The notes under the pieces: generated by a model
The model's input: the letters and a program-made list of their open reading frames with translations, nothing else
Databases searched by the model: none
What the model was told of the DNA's origin: nothing
From: Pseudomonadota bacterium
GTDB taxonomy: Bacteria > Pseudomonadota > Gammaproteobacteria > Steroidobacterales > Woeseiaceae
Assembly: GCA_022563195.1 (NCBI GenBank)
Contig: JADFNV010000004.1
Span: forward strand, 39,219-103,218
DNA length: 64,000 bases
Reading direction: 5' to 3'
Position numbers and translations under genes: made by a program
Shown here: positions 51,812 to 60,784 of the stretch, piece by piece
Numbering within the stretch: position 1 is the stretch's first letter
Layout of the letters: the number at the start of each line of letters is the position of its first letter

Positions 51812-52707
51812 AACGGTAGCGGCGTACCGTGTTCGAATGCAAACTCGCGATAAAGTTGTTGCAATTTTTTTGTTAGTTTGCCGACATAGCCGTCGCCAAT
51901 CATACGACCATCAGCTTCGAGAATCGGCGTCAGTTCACCCATTGTTCCAGTCGTAAATACTTCATCTGCTGTGTAAACCTCGCTCAATGAAAGTTTGCAC
52001 TCCTGCGCAGGAATCAGTTGTTCCGCGCAGATATGCAAAATCGTTTGTCGAGTTAAACCGGGCAGACATGCGTCGGCGTACGGCGTACTAAGCGCGCCGT
52101 CTCTCACAACAAAAATATTGGTGTCGTTTGTTTCCGCAACAAAACCGTCAATGTCGAGCATTATTGCGCTGTCCACAGCCGCAACGTTCGCTTCGATCGA
52201 AGCGAGGATGTTGTTGAGCAGATTATTGTGATGGATCTTGGAGTCGAGGCACTGCGGGGTGTTACGGCGTGTTGAGGCCGTAATGACGCGAATGCCATCA
52301 TCGGAATACACGGGCGGCTTCCACTCGGCAAGTACGATCAGCGTACAGCCAGACTGGTTGAATCTGGGGTTCATGCCTGACGTTACTTTCGCCCCTCGAG
52401 TCAGCGTCAGGCGAATATGCGTGTCGTCGCGCATGCCATTTGCCTCTAGTGTGGAAAAGATGGCTTCGCGGATTTCGGCGGACGGTGGCACCGCTTCAAA
52501 AGCGAGTGCTTTGGCCGAGTTCTGAAGTCGTGCAAGATGTTCATCGAAAGCCGCGATGCGCCCTTTGTATATTCGCAAACCTTCCCAGACCGCGTCGCCG
52601 CCTTGCACGACACTGTCAAATACCGACACCTTTGCCTCGGCGCGCGGCAGGAGCTCGCCGTCGACGAAAACAATAATATTTTCATTTCGAGAGTCCGGGA
52701 TGCCCAA
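51808..52707 (-). CDS. Class IV aminotransferase (BCAT/D-amino-acid aminotransferase family)
   Basis: 299 residues from TTG 52707, which has GGAG 8 bp upstream and follows the sulfotransferase-like stop by 2 bp. Fold-type IV PLP enzyme: VFVDGELLPRAEAKVSVFD, GDAVWEGLRIY, the PLP-lysine in CLDSKIHHNNLL, ETNDTNIFVV and FTTGTMGELTPI. Substrate not clear: branched-chain or D-amino acid. The coupling with a sulfotransferase-like protein is reminiscent of plant proteins in which similar domains are joined. Confidence 0.82.
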   Translation of the reverse strand: MGIPDSRNENIIVFVDGELLPRAEAKVSVFDSVVQGGDAVWEGLRIYKGRIAAFDEHLARLQNSAKALAFEAVPPSAEIREAIFSTLEANGMRDDTHIRLTLTRGAKVTSGMNPRFNQSGCTLIVLAEWKPPVYSDDGIRVITASTRRNTPQCLDSKIHHNNLLNNILASIEANVAAVDSAIMLDIDGFVAETNDTNIFVVRDGALSTPYADACLPGLTRQTILHICAEQLIPAQECKLSLSEVYTADEVFTTGTMGELTPILEADGRMIGDGYVGKLTKKLQQLYREFAFEHGTPLPF

Positions 52708-52709
52708 GT

Positions 52710-53447
52710 TCAATCTCCGTGGTTGCTGCTTCGAATCGCACACGCGAATAAGTTGTCATACCACGGTTTGCATTCGACAAGCAGTGGTTCGAGCGCCGCA
52801 GGAAATTCCGCCTTCGGCTCGTAAGCTACAAATCCCGTGCTTCGATGCACGGCGTGATACCAATACGGCGCCCAGACGCCATCCTCGACGCGTGGTCCGG
52901 CGGTCCAATGCAACATGCTGTTGCTGAAAGTGAGACCAAGATGAGCACAGAGTTGCCGCAGCACCCCCTCCGGATCCAGTAATAATTCACGGGAATCTAT
53001 TATGGCTGGATCCTGGCCCGAATGAAGGAGGTCCGAATAAAGATCCCATTGCTGTCGCAGGCCAGTGTCAATAAGCGTGGCTTGCGGTACCTGGATCGTC
53101 AAAGACGGCAACATCTCCACCGGGTCGCGTATCAGCAAGATATTGCAAGTCTGCCTGAGAAATCCCAGGTCCAATGCAAGGAGATGATGTGCCATGTGCT
53201 TGTAAAAGTGACGCTTTGAATTGTCACCGACCTGTGCATTGAGCAACTGGTGCATGACGCTGTCACCATCGCAGTTCATGCTCGCGAGTACCTTGTCGCG
53301 CCCGGGGTGATCGGCGCCTGAAACGCGAAGATAGTGGCCGTACAGAGGTTCATCGACGACCATAATATCTTCACGCTGCGCGAAGCTGTACATCAGGGCC
53401 GTCGAGACGGTTCGCGGGCCCGACCAGAGGCAGATTGGTTTTGGCAC
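52710..53447 (-). CDS. Sulfotransferase-like protein
   Basis: 245 residues, start GTG 53447. The N-terminal ICLWSGPRTVSTALMYSF looks like the PAPS 5'-phosphosulfate loop of sulfotransferases. IRDPVEMLPSL and DSRELLLDPEGVLRQLCAHLGL are the later 3'-phosphate-binding and structural segments. Whether it still transfers sulfate is unknown; the usual P-loop KS(G)TT is replaced. Translated just before the class IV aminotransferase, so the pair probably acts together. Confidence 0.75.
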   Translation of the reverse strand: MPKPICLWSGPRTVSTALMYSFAQREDIMVVDEPLYGHYLRVSGADHPGRDKVLASMNCDGDSVMHQLLNAQVGDNSKRHFYKHMAHHLLALDLGFLRQTCNILLIRDPVEMLPSLTIQVPQATLIDTGLRQQWDLYSDLLHSGQDPAIIDSRELLLDPEGVLRQLCAHLGLTFSNSMLHWTAGPRVEDGVWAPYWYHAVHRSTGFVAYEPKAEFPAALEPLLVECKPWYDNLFACAIRSSNHGD

Positions 53448-53631
53448 GATGTTTGGCTCAACATTGGTCCTGCAGGGGTCCGCGGATGGTACAAGACGCG
53501 TAGCCCTTGCGAAAATCCTTGCAATTTAAGTGCTTAGGAGAGTACTCAAATCACGAATAGGGTCATTTGTTGTGCGCCCCGTCACAATTTGACAGGTCGA
53601 TGGTGTGATGGAAGCGCCAATTTAACTAAAC

Positions 53632-54261
53632 TTGGGGGTGAACGCCCGGATTGACGGCATTTTGTCCCGAATCAACTGGAATAGCACATTGTTCAAGAGC
53701 TTCATTGCTGGAATTTTTATTGGCATCTCACTCGGTGCGGCGGCGCTGTATTACGTGCCTGCGGTTGACCAGCATCGTGAGCAATCGATGATCGAGGTAA
53801 AGCCCAACGGCGGCAACACCGAATCGTTTCATATCAACGTACCGATGGACCGCATTATGATTGGTGCGCCGAACCAGCAGGTCGCATTGCCGCCTGGTCT
53901 TGAGTGGCCCTCCGACAATCTATTGGCCGGGATCCGGGCCGAGCTCTTCAAGATTCGCAATGTCAAAAATATTGTGGTTGGAGTCGCGAGCAGAATCGCT
54001 GCCGACGATAGTGAGCGCGGTGACGTCATCGAGTGGGTTCTGCACCTGCCGGCACGTGGCTCGGTGTATCTGACGATGCAGCCAGAGGCGGTCGTCGGCG
54101 GCTATCGAGTGGGTGAGCTGCGGGCAGGGACCCGAGAATTTTCGTCATTACAGGGGCAGGTAACGGAACGCTGGATCGCGGATACAACGGCATCTGACAA
54201 TCCAACCGCCGGGCGGATCGAACTCAAGACCGAATTCGTCGGTCTCGTGGAAGATCAATGA
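53632..54261 (+). CDS. Unknown membrane-anchored protein, first of a tandem pair
   Basis: 209 residues; start TTG 53632, or GTG 53638. One N-terminal transmembrane helix (FIAGIFIGISLGAAALYYV), then a periplasmic domain containing VIEWVLHLPARGSVYL and an acidic ERGD stretch. No family recognised. The next gene shares the core pattern W-x-x-x-LP-x-RGS and the same topology, so the two look like diverged paralogues. Its stop overlaps the next ATG (ATGA). Confidence 0.7.
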   Translation: MGVNARIDGILSRINWNSTLFKSFIAGIFIGISLGAAALYYVPAVDQHREQSMIEVKPNGGNTESFHINVPMDRIMIGAPNQQVALPPGLEWPSDNLLAGIRAELFKIRNVKNIVVGVASRIAADDSERGDVIEWVLHLPARGSVYLTMQPEAVVGGYRVGELRAGTREFSSLQGQVTERWIADTTASDNPTAGRIELKTEFVGLVEDQ

Positions 54262-54965
54262 TGAAGTATGTGATCTCCTTGGTGATCGGGGTACTGGTCG
54301 GCATCGCGGCACTGGTCTTGATGTTGTATTTCAACCCATTGACATCTCAGAATAAACTGTCGCCATTGTCGGTGACCGACAAAGAGGTGATTACGCTCCA
54401 CTATTCCGCCGTAGCGCAGGACTCGCTGATCTACACGAATAACGGCGAGTCACAAGTCGACCCACATCCCGTCAAGGTGTTACAACTCTGGGAGCCAGCT
54501 ATCGACCTGACCAGGGCCATGACAACAGTATTAATGAACGGTCGCGGCCAGGTTGCTGGCATCGGCATCAAGTTCTCGTCTGATTCGGAGAGCAGCAATA
54601 TCCTGGATGGCGCGGCCATTGTGGATAGTGTCTGGCATATTTATTTACCTGGGCGCGGCAGTCTCTTTATCGAGCAATCTGAAAACTACTGGAGTTACCT
54701 GCGAGAAATCGTTATCCCCGCGTACAGGAGTTCGGGCGACAACTGGCGCGGGACATGGCATGGCAATATCACCTCGGGTCCGGGCGCACTCGGTACAGCA
54801 AGAGTCGTCGGTGGTAGCGGCGATTTCAACGGTATCGACACCGAAGCCGTTGAGGCGCTATCGGCAAAAGCCTATTCGGTCGATCTTGGTCCAGTTGCAA
54901 TAGATGGCGAGTTGCTGATCGAGATTCCGCGCAAGGACGAGTTTGACGACGCAGCGACTGAATAG
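54258..54965 (+). CDS. Unknown membrane-anchored protein, second of a tandem pair
   Basis: 235 residues; ATG 54258 or the adjacent ATG 54261. One N-terminal helix (ISLVIGVLVGIAALVLMLYF), then a periplasmic domain with DSVWHIYLPGRGSLFIEQSE corresponding to VIEWVLHLPARGSVYL of the neighbour, and a Gly-rich stretch (GSGDFNGIDTEAVEALS). Acidic C-terminus. Function unknown. Confidence 0.7.
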   Translation: MMKYVISLVIGVLVGIAALVLMLYFNPLTSQNKLSPLSVTDKEVITLHYSAVAQDSLIYTNNGESQVDPHPVKVLQLWEPAIDLTRAMTTVLMNGRGQVAGIGIKFSSDSESSNILDGAAIVDSVWHIYLPGRGSLFIEQSENYWSYLREIVIPAYRSSGDNWRGTWHGNITSGPGALGTARVVGGSGDFNGIDTEAVEALSAKAYSVDLGPVAIDGELLIEIPRKDEFDDAATE

Positions 54966-55004
54966 TACATCGGGAACCTGCGCACGGACCCGCCTGATGA
55001 ACCG

Positions 55005-57365
55005 TCATACCGCCTGTAGGGGCCAAAGAATAGGTAGCAGAACCATGACGGTGATGAATACGACAATCGTCAACGGTACACCGACCTTGAGATAATCCAC
55101 GAATCGGTATCCGCCGGGGCCCATAACGAGAATATTTGCCGGATGTGATATTGGACTCGTAAAGCTCGCGGACGCGGCCATCGCCACTGCCATCATCGCA
55201 GTCTCGGGCGCCAGCCCCATATCTGCCATGGCCGACAGCACGATCGGCGACATGAGCACAACGAGCGCAGCCGTTGGGATGACCATCGTGGCCATGGCCG
55301 TCAGGACATAGAGGCCCATGATCACGGGCCACGGGCCCGCATCTCCCAGCAGCGTCATAACCTGACCCGCAAGAAAAGTTGCCGCGCCTGTCTCCTGCAT
55401 CGCGGTACCAAGCGGCAGCATGCCGGCGATTAGAAAAATCGCACGCCAGTCGATCGCGCGATAGGCCTGCTCCATATTCAAACAACCCGTCAGCACCATG
55501 ATGCTGCCACCCACGACCGCCGCAACCGATATTGGTGCGTAGCCGAGCATGGTGGATAGCACGACACCGAGCATGATGAATGCGGCCAGTGGTGCGCGCC
55601 GTGTGTCCGGGGGTTTCTGGCCGAGCGGCGTCAGAATCAGGAAATCCGAGTCCGACGTCAGCAGCGCCAGCCTGTCGCGCGGCCCAAGCAATAACATTGC
55701 ATCACCAAGCTGTAAGCGCTCGTCGGCCAGCTCAGTGCCAATGGGTTCACCTTCGCGCCAGATGCCCGCGAGTTCGATGCCGTATCGTTCGCGAAAATTG
55801 AGTTCACCAACCGACCGGCCCGCAAGGCTGCTGCGTGGGTCGAGAGTTGCGTCCATCAAGGTAAGACGCTCGGATTCAAACGCACCGAGATTGGCCGGTA
55901 CGCTGGTGTCTATCTCGAGTTCCTGCAGTCCGCGGAGTACCTCAAGGTCCTCAGGCTGACCTTCAATCAGCAACAGATCGCCGCCAATAAGGGTTTCATC
56001 ACCGCGCGGCATGACCTTCAGCGTGCCCTCGCGAAAAATTGCCGCGACGCGGAAATCAAACACATCTCCGAGTCGGCTCTTGCGCAACGTGGCGCCAACG
56101 AGTTCGCTGGTCTTGGGCAAGCGAACGACGAACATGCGTTCTTCGGTGTGGTGTTGCTCTTCCAGGCGCTCGGTGCTGAGAATTTCGATGGCAGAGAAAT
56201 CAGAAAACTTTTCGAGCTGTTCGAGTACCGCAATTTCTCCCTGCACGAGAACTCGTTCGCCTTTCTTCAGCGGCACGTAGGCGAGATTGGTGAGGCGATA
56301 CCGGTCCTTGCGCCACAGTCCGACGACGGCGACGTTGAAACGGGTGCGAAATGCCGCGTCGCGCACGAGTTCCGATATGAGCGGGGATGTGTCGGCGATC
56401 GTCACCTCTGCATAAGCGACTTTCGCCGCCACCATGGACTTCAGGACCGGTGCCTCACGTTCGATAACGAGATCGCTCCAGCGGCGCAACTCACGGAATT
56501 GATCGAGCCGGCCCTGCACGAGGATACCGTCGCCACCGCGCAGAATGGTTTGACGGCTTGGCAGGGTTTCGCTGCGACCATCTCGAACCAGGGCCAGAAT
56601 GATCAGCCCGGTAGACGTGCCAATGCGGCTTTCGGCGAGCGTCTTGCCGACGAGTATCGAGAATCTTGGCACACGAATCATGAACGTGTGTTCGTGCAAC
56701 TTGTACTGGGAGCGCAAACTCCGTTGGCTCACGTGCTTATCGCGTTCAGCGTGGCGCTTAGGTAGTAAAAAGCGGCCGAAGAGAGCGACGAACAATACGC
56801 CTACGATCATGACGGCGCCACCTAGTGGTGTGAAATCAAATAGCTTGAATGGCGCGTAGCCATTTTGCGTCATTGCTTCGCTGATCAGGAGATTTGGCGG
56901 CGTGCCAATCAATGTCATCAAGCCACCGAGCAAGGTTGAATAAGCCAGCGGCATCAACAGTCGCGATGCGGGAATGCGCGTGCGGCGCGCAATTTCGACG
57001 ACAACCGGCAACATCAATGCGGCGACGCCGATGTTGTTCATGAACGCTGACAGCACCGCACCCGTCACCATGATGACGAAAATCATCGTAATTTCGCGAT
57101 GACCGCCCAGGCGCATGACCTGGCGCCCGATAATGGCGGCAATGCCGGTGCGGGTTAGTCCCGCGCTCAGGATGAACATCGCCCAGACCGTGATCACGGC
57201 GCTATTCGAAAATCCGGCGAACGCCTGGTCGGCGTCAACAACCCCTTTTATGGCCAGTGCGCCGAGCACGAGCAAGGCGACGAGGTCCATGCGAATGACT
57301 TCGCTGATGAACAGGATCAGCGAGACAATGAGAACGCCCAGGACAAATGCGATGTCAGGCGTCAT
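55005..57365 (-). CDS. DASS/SLC13-type transporter with four TrkA_C domains
   Basis: 786 residues. An N-terminal membrane half (about 1-205) and a C-terminal membrane half (about 590-786) flank a long cytoplasmic insert. The first half has SNSAVITVWAMFILSAG and FMNNIGVAALMLP (anion-binding SNT-like hairpin), and GTPPNLLIS follows. The insert holds four RCK/TrkA_C repeats, each ending in a G-x-G/GDxxLxxG pattern (LVQG twice, LIEG, LLLG). Substrates of this class include sulfate, dicarboxylates and other anions; not decidable here. Divergent from the helicase. Confidence 0.87.
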   Translation of the reverse strand: MTPDIAFVLGVLIVSLILFISEVIRMDLVALLVLGALAIKGVVDADQAFAGFSNSAVITVWAMFILSAGLTRTGIAAIIGRQVMRLGGHREITMIFVIMVTGAVLSAFMNNIGVAALMLPVVVEIARRTRIPASRLLMPLAYSTLLGGLMTLIGTPPNLLISEAMTQNGYAPFKLFDFTPLGGAVMIVGVLFVALFGRFLLPKRHAERDKHVSQRSLRSQYKLHEHTFMIRVPRFSILVGKTLAESRIGTSTGLIILALVRDGRSETLPSRQTILRGGDGILVQGRLDQFRELRRWSDLVIEREAPVLKSMVAAKVAYAEVTIADTSPLISELVRDAAFRTRFNVAVVGLWRKDRYRLTNLAYVPLKKGERVLVQGEIAVLEQLEKFSDFSAIEILSTERLEEQHHTEERMFVVRLPKTSELVGATLRKSRLGDVFDFRVAAIFREGTLKVMPRGDETLIGGDLLLIEGQPEDLEVLRGLQELEIDTSVPANLGAFESERLTLMDATLDPRSSLAGRSVGELNFRERYGIELAGIWREGEPIGTELADERLQLGDAMLLLGPRDRLALLTSDSDFLILTPLGQKPPDTRRAPLAAFIMLGVVLSTMLGYAPISVAAVVGGSIMVLTGCLNMEQAYRAIDWRAIFLIAGMLPLGTAMQETGAATFLAGQVMTLLGDAGPWPVIMGLYVLTAMATMVIPTAALVVLMSPIVLSAMADMGLAPETAMMAVAMAASASFTSPISHPANILVMGPGGYRFVDYLKVGVPLTIVVFITVMVLLPILWPLQAV

Positions 57366-57504
57366 TCGATCATATCAACAGTCACAAGGGCTTCTTAAAG
57401 AGTGTCTGCTTCGATTTATACACGAGCTTGCGCGCAAAAGCGTGGCACTGCTTCCAGGCGAAAAATGTGCCGGTGCCAACGCGCACTTGTAAATTCATCC
57501 AGTA

Positions 57505-57520
57505 CTGTATAAAAATACAG
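57505..57520 (+). promoter_or_regulatory. LexA (SOS) box upstream of the helicase gene
   Basis: CTGTATAAAAATACAG matches the E. coli SOS consensus CTGT-N8-ACAG exactly, within TACTGTATA...ATACAGATA. It ends 22 bp before the helicase GTG, so LexA would block transcription there. Confidence 0.85.
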
Positions 57521-57542
57521 ATATTTCCTCCGAGGACCTATC

Positions 57543-59642
57543 GTGCAGCTGGTCGAGAGTACAGACGAATATCTTGTGACACTAAACCCGGCCCAACGCC
57601 AGGCGGCAGTTTACGGCGGACCAGACACTGACAACAACTTCCGGGCGGGTCCGCTGCTCGTCATTGCCGGTGCCGGCACGGGTAAGACGATGATGCTGGC
57701 GCACCGCGTGGCTCACTTGATCATTTGTGGGGTGAGTCCCGAACGCATCCTGTTGCTGACGTTCACGCGCCGTGCGGCCCAGGAAATGACACGCCGTGTG
57801 GATACCATCGTGCGTCAGACAATGGCGGCAGATGAGGCAGCTCGATTACCAGCTGGAATTTTGCCATGGTCCGGCACATTCCACTCGATCGCCAATCGTT
57901 TGTTGAGACGTTACGCCGCCAACCTCGGGCTCGACCCGGGATTCTCTGTCCTTGATCGTGGTGATGCTGCCGATGTCATTGATGTTACCCGGCACGAACT
58001 GGCATTGTCACAAAAAATGCGTCGGTTTCCGAAGAAGGACACCTGCCTTGCGATTTATTCACGATGTGTAAACACGCAAAAACCTTTGCCTGACATACTC
58101 AGTGGATTTTATCCATGGTGCGCAGACTGGGAAGCCGAACTCCGTGAGCTTTTTCTGCACTATGTCGATCGCAAGCAGCAAAGTCAGTCACTCGATTACG
58201 ATGACCTGTTGCTCTACTGGGGGCATCTTGTTGCGGATGCAGAATTCGCACATGAAATCGGTTCATGGTTTGACCATGTACTCGTGGACGAATATCAAGA
58301 CACCAACCTCATTCAGGCACAGATTCTGCGCGCTCTCAAACCCGATGGCGATGGCATTACGGTTGTCGGCGATGACGCACAGTCTATCTATTCATTCAGG
58401 GCAGCTGACGTCGAAAATATCCTGGGCTTTGCCGATCAGTTTTCGCCGGCTGCAGAAGTCATCTCGCTCGCTGAAAATTATCGGTCGACGCAAGCAATTC
58501 TCGATTCCGCAAACTGCCTGATTGACGAAAGTGAACGACAGTACAGCAAGAATCTACATTCGCAGCGCAAAGATGGCGCAAGGCCGGCCTACGTGACCGT
58601 CGAGGATAATGATGCCGAAGCCGAATTCGTTGTCACTGCAATTCTCGAGAATCGAGAGATAGGTATGCAACTCATGGACCAGGCGGTGTTATTTCGTGGT
58701 GCCCATCACAGCGACAGGCTGGAACTCGAACTGGTGCGAAGGAATATCCCTTACGTCAAATACGGCGGCCTTAAATTTCTCGAAGCAGGTCATGTAAAAG
58801 ATGTCTTGTCTGTCCTTAAATGGGCGGAAAATCCGAAGAACGAAATCGCTGCATTTCGTGTTTTGAAAATTCTGCCGGGTATGGGTCCGGCATATGCCTC
58901 GCGATGTTATCAACACCTCGCGTGCGCCGAGTTTATGTTTTCGGCGATGCCCAATTTTCGACCACCCGCCGCCACAGCTGCTGGCTGGGGTGGTTTTTGT
59001 GAACTGATGCAATCGCTGTCAGCGGCCGATATCGACGATGCTGGCTGGCAAACACAGCTGTCACAGGTACGGCGTTGGTATCAGCCGCATCTTGAGCGAT
59101 TGTACGACGGCCTCGATACGCGCGTGGCAGACCTTGAGCAACTCGAGCAAATATCGGGACAGTATCCAACGCGCGAACGATTTCTGACGGAGCTGACACT
59201 CAACCCGCCGAGCGCGGCAGGGGATCTCGCCGGCGACCCGCTTCTGGACGAGGACTACCTGGTCTTGTCGACTGTGCACTCCGCGAAGGGGCAAGAGTGG
59301 GATGCTGTCTTTGTTCTGAATGTTTCCGATGGTAATTTTCCGTCCGAATTTGCGACGGGCAAACCGGAAATGATCGAAGAAGAAAGGCGCCTGCTCTATG
59401 TCGCAATGACGCGTGCGAAGCAATCGTTGTCACTGATAGCGCCGCTTCGATATCACGTGACACAGCAGCGCCGCGACGGCGATAAACATGTCTTTGGCGC
59501 GCGCAGCCGGTTTATGACAGACGCTCTGCTCGAGACGATGCAGCGAGGATTTCATGGGTGCAATGAACCGCAGTCTCGGCGTCTGCGGCCACGGTCGGAC
59601 AGACGGCTCGATGTTGCGGCGCGCGTGCGCGAGATGTGGTAA
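57543..59642 (+). CDS. UvrD/Rep-like superfamily I DNA helicase
   Basis: 699 residues; GTG 57543 with GAGGA 7 bp upstream. 3'-5' helicase motifs: Q-motif NPAQRQAAV, Walker A IAGAGTGKT, Ia LLTFTRRAAQEM, II VLVDEYQDTN, III VVGDDAQSIYSFRAAD, IV ENYRST, V STVHSAKGQEWDAVFV and VI RRLLYVAMTRAK. Similar to UvrD/PcrA but somewhat shorter at the C-terminus. The LexA box indicates DNA-damage induction. Followed by a strong minus-strand terminator hairpin. Confidence 0.92.
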   Translation: MQLVESTDEYLVTLNPAQRQAAVYGGPDTDNNFRAGPLLVIAGAGTGKTMMLAHRVAHLIICGVSPERILLLTFTRRAAQEMTRRVDTIVRQTMAADEAARLPAGILPWSGTFHSIANRLLRRYAANLGLDPGFSVLDRGDAADVIDVTRHELALSQKMRRFPKKDTCLAIYSRCVNTQKPLPDILSGFYPWCADWEAELRELFLHYVDRKQQSQSLDYDDLLLYWGHLVADAEFAHEIGSWFDHVLVDEYQDTNLIQAQILRALKPDGDGITVVGDDAQSIYSFRAADVENILGFADQFSPAAEVISLAENYRSTQAILDSANCLIDESERQYSKNLHSQRKDGARPAYVTVEDNDAEAEFVVTAILENREIGMQLMDQAVLFRGAHHSDRLELELVRRNIPYVKYGGLKFLEAGHVKDVLSVLKWAENPKNEIAAFRVLKILPGMGPAYASRCYQHLACAEFMFSAMPNFRPPAATAAGWGGFCELMQSLSAADIDDAGWQTQLSQVRRWYQPHLERLYDGLDTRVADLEQLEQISGQYPTRERFLTELTLNPPSAAGDLAGDPLLDEDYLVLSTVHSAKGQEWDAVFVLNVSDGNFPSEFATGKPEMIEEERRLLYVAMTRAKQSLSLIAPLRYHVTQQRRDGDKHVFGARSRFMTDALLETMQRGFHGCNEPQSRRLRPRSDRRLDVAARVREMW

Positions 59643-59643
59643 T

Positions 59644-59674
59644 AAAAAAAAGGCGGTGGCACGAGGCCACCGCC
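59644..59674 (-). terminator. Strong intrinsic terminator on the minus strand
   Basis: Perfect 9-bp stem GGCGGTGGC (59652-59660) and GCCACCGCC (59666-59674), 5-base loop. On the minus strand it is followed by eight T (59651-59644), the classical form. On the plus strand there is no T-run, so it stops transcripts coming from the right, although the only annotated minus-strand gene there (ilvA) ends 1.1 kb away. Confidence 0.8.
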
Positions 59675-59697
59675 AGTCAAAACGAAACAAACAGCAT
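59644..59697 (-). ncRNA. Possible very short minus-strand RNA ending at the terminator
   Basis: A perfect TATAAT on the minus strand (59709-59704) lies about 30 bp before the terminator hairpin, with no reading frame in the 203-bp gap. A start near 59697 would give a 54-base RNA made mainly of the hairpin. The -35 region is poor. This is speculative; the hairpin may simply act on ilvA read-through. Confidence 0.25.
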
Positions 59698-59845
59698 AAG
59701 GGAATTATAGTTTGTCACGTTAGTCTCTATGCTTTGATGCATCCAGGGCCCGAAAGGTTGCATCATTATTGGAATAAGGCAGTCACTTATGCGAAAAATA
59801 GAGTTTCTACTGAAACCAACTTCATGACGCAGCGGGGTGTTACGA

Positions 59846-60607
59846 ATGGCTGAATACAGCGCAGTTCGGGACCAGGTGACTGACGAGGAATGGCAGATTC
59901 GCGTTGACCTGGCGGCTTGCTATCGCATTATCGCGATGTACGGCTGGGATGACCTCGTCTTTACGCACGTTTCGGCGCGAGTGCCCGGCTCGGAAGAGCA
60001 TTTCCTGATCAATGCCTACGGCATGCTTTTCGAAGAAATGACGGCGAGCAGCCTGGTCAAGGTCGACCTCAAGGGCAACAAGATTCTTGAGTCACCGCAC
60101 ATGATCAATCCGGCAGGCTTCGTCATCCACAGCGCGATACATGAGGCGCGCGCCGATTGTGGTTGTGTCTTGCATACGCACACCAAAGCCGGTATCGCCG
60201 TGTCGGCGCAGGTGGACGGTTTGCGGCCACTCTCGCAAATATCGTTGTTTCCCTATAGCGCGTTGGCATATCACGCCTACGAAGGAATTGCGCTCAATGA
60301 TGATGAGAAGCAAAGGCTCGTTGCGGATCTTGGCGACAACCATGCGCTGATATTGCGCAATCACGGCCTGTTGACGACGGGCATCACAATTGCGGACGCA
60401 TTTTTGATGATGTATGCGCTGGAGACAGCTTGTCAGACTCAGATTCTCGCACAGTCGAGCGGTCGGGAATTGCTGCAAGTGCCGCAGCCCATTGTCGAGG
60501 GCATCCAGGCGCAAGTCGAACAGGTAACGAAGGGGCTCGGTGGCCAGCTTGCCTGGCCAGGGTTGTTGCGTAAGCTGGATCGTGCCGACCCGTCGTTTCG
60601 CGACTAG
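59846..60607 (+). CDS. Class II aldolase/adducin family protein
   Basis: 253 residues from ATG 59846. Zinc-binding histidines of the family appear in CGCVLHTHTKAG and in LRNHGLLTTG; YGMLFEEMTASSLVKVD and HMINPAGFVIHSAIHEARAD are other family blocks. Related enzymes cleave or rearrange sugar phosphates and similar substrates; the substrate here is unknown. Monocistronic by position. Confidence 0.87.
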   Translation: MAEYSAVRDQVTDEEWQIRVDLAACYRIIAMYGWDDLVFTHVSARVPGSEEHFLINAYGMLFEEMTASSLVKVDLKGNKILESPHMINPAGFVIHSAIHEARADCGCVLHTHTKAGIAVSAQVDGLRPLSQISLFPYSALAYHAYEGIALNDDEKQRLVADLGDNHALILRNHGLLTTGITIADAFLMMYALETACQTQILAQSSGRELLQVPQPIVEGIQAQVEQVTKGLGGQLAWPGLLRKLDRADPSFRD

Positions 60608-60694
60608 CAGCCAGGCTGCTTAGGTGTAATAGATCCTCTGTCTGTACTACATTTGCAACATCCTTCTCTCTTTAGTTAGAGAATAGAATGTTGC
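60606..60694. other. Hairpins after the class II aldolase gene
   Basis: A small hairpin AGCAG-CCAGG-CTGCT (60606-60620) starts within the stop codon. A two-part stem follows: GCAACAT (60655-60661) with ATGTTGC (60688-60694), and inside it TTCTCT (60664-60669) with AGAGAA (60678-60683). Either could end transcripts from the aldolase gene or from the convergent ilvA gene, although no long T-run follows. Confidence 0.4.
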
Positions 60695-60784
60695 GGCGAC
60701 CCGTTGAATCTGTAGGGTGAAGCAGCCATTCGATCTCGATCTTGTCTGACGGGGTCTGTCTGATCAAGTACCGATTATCACAGC

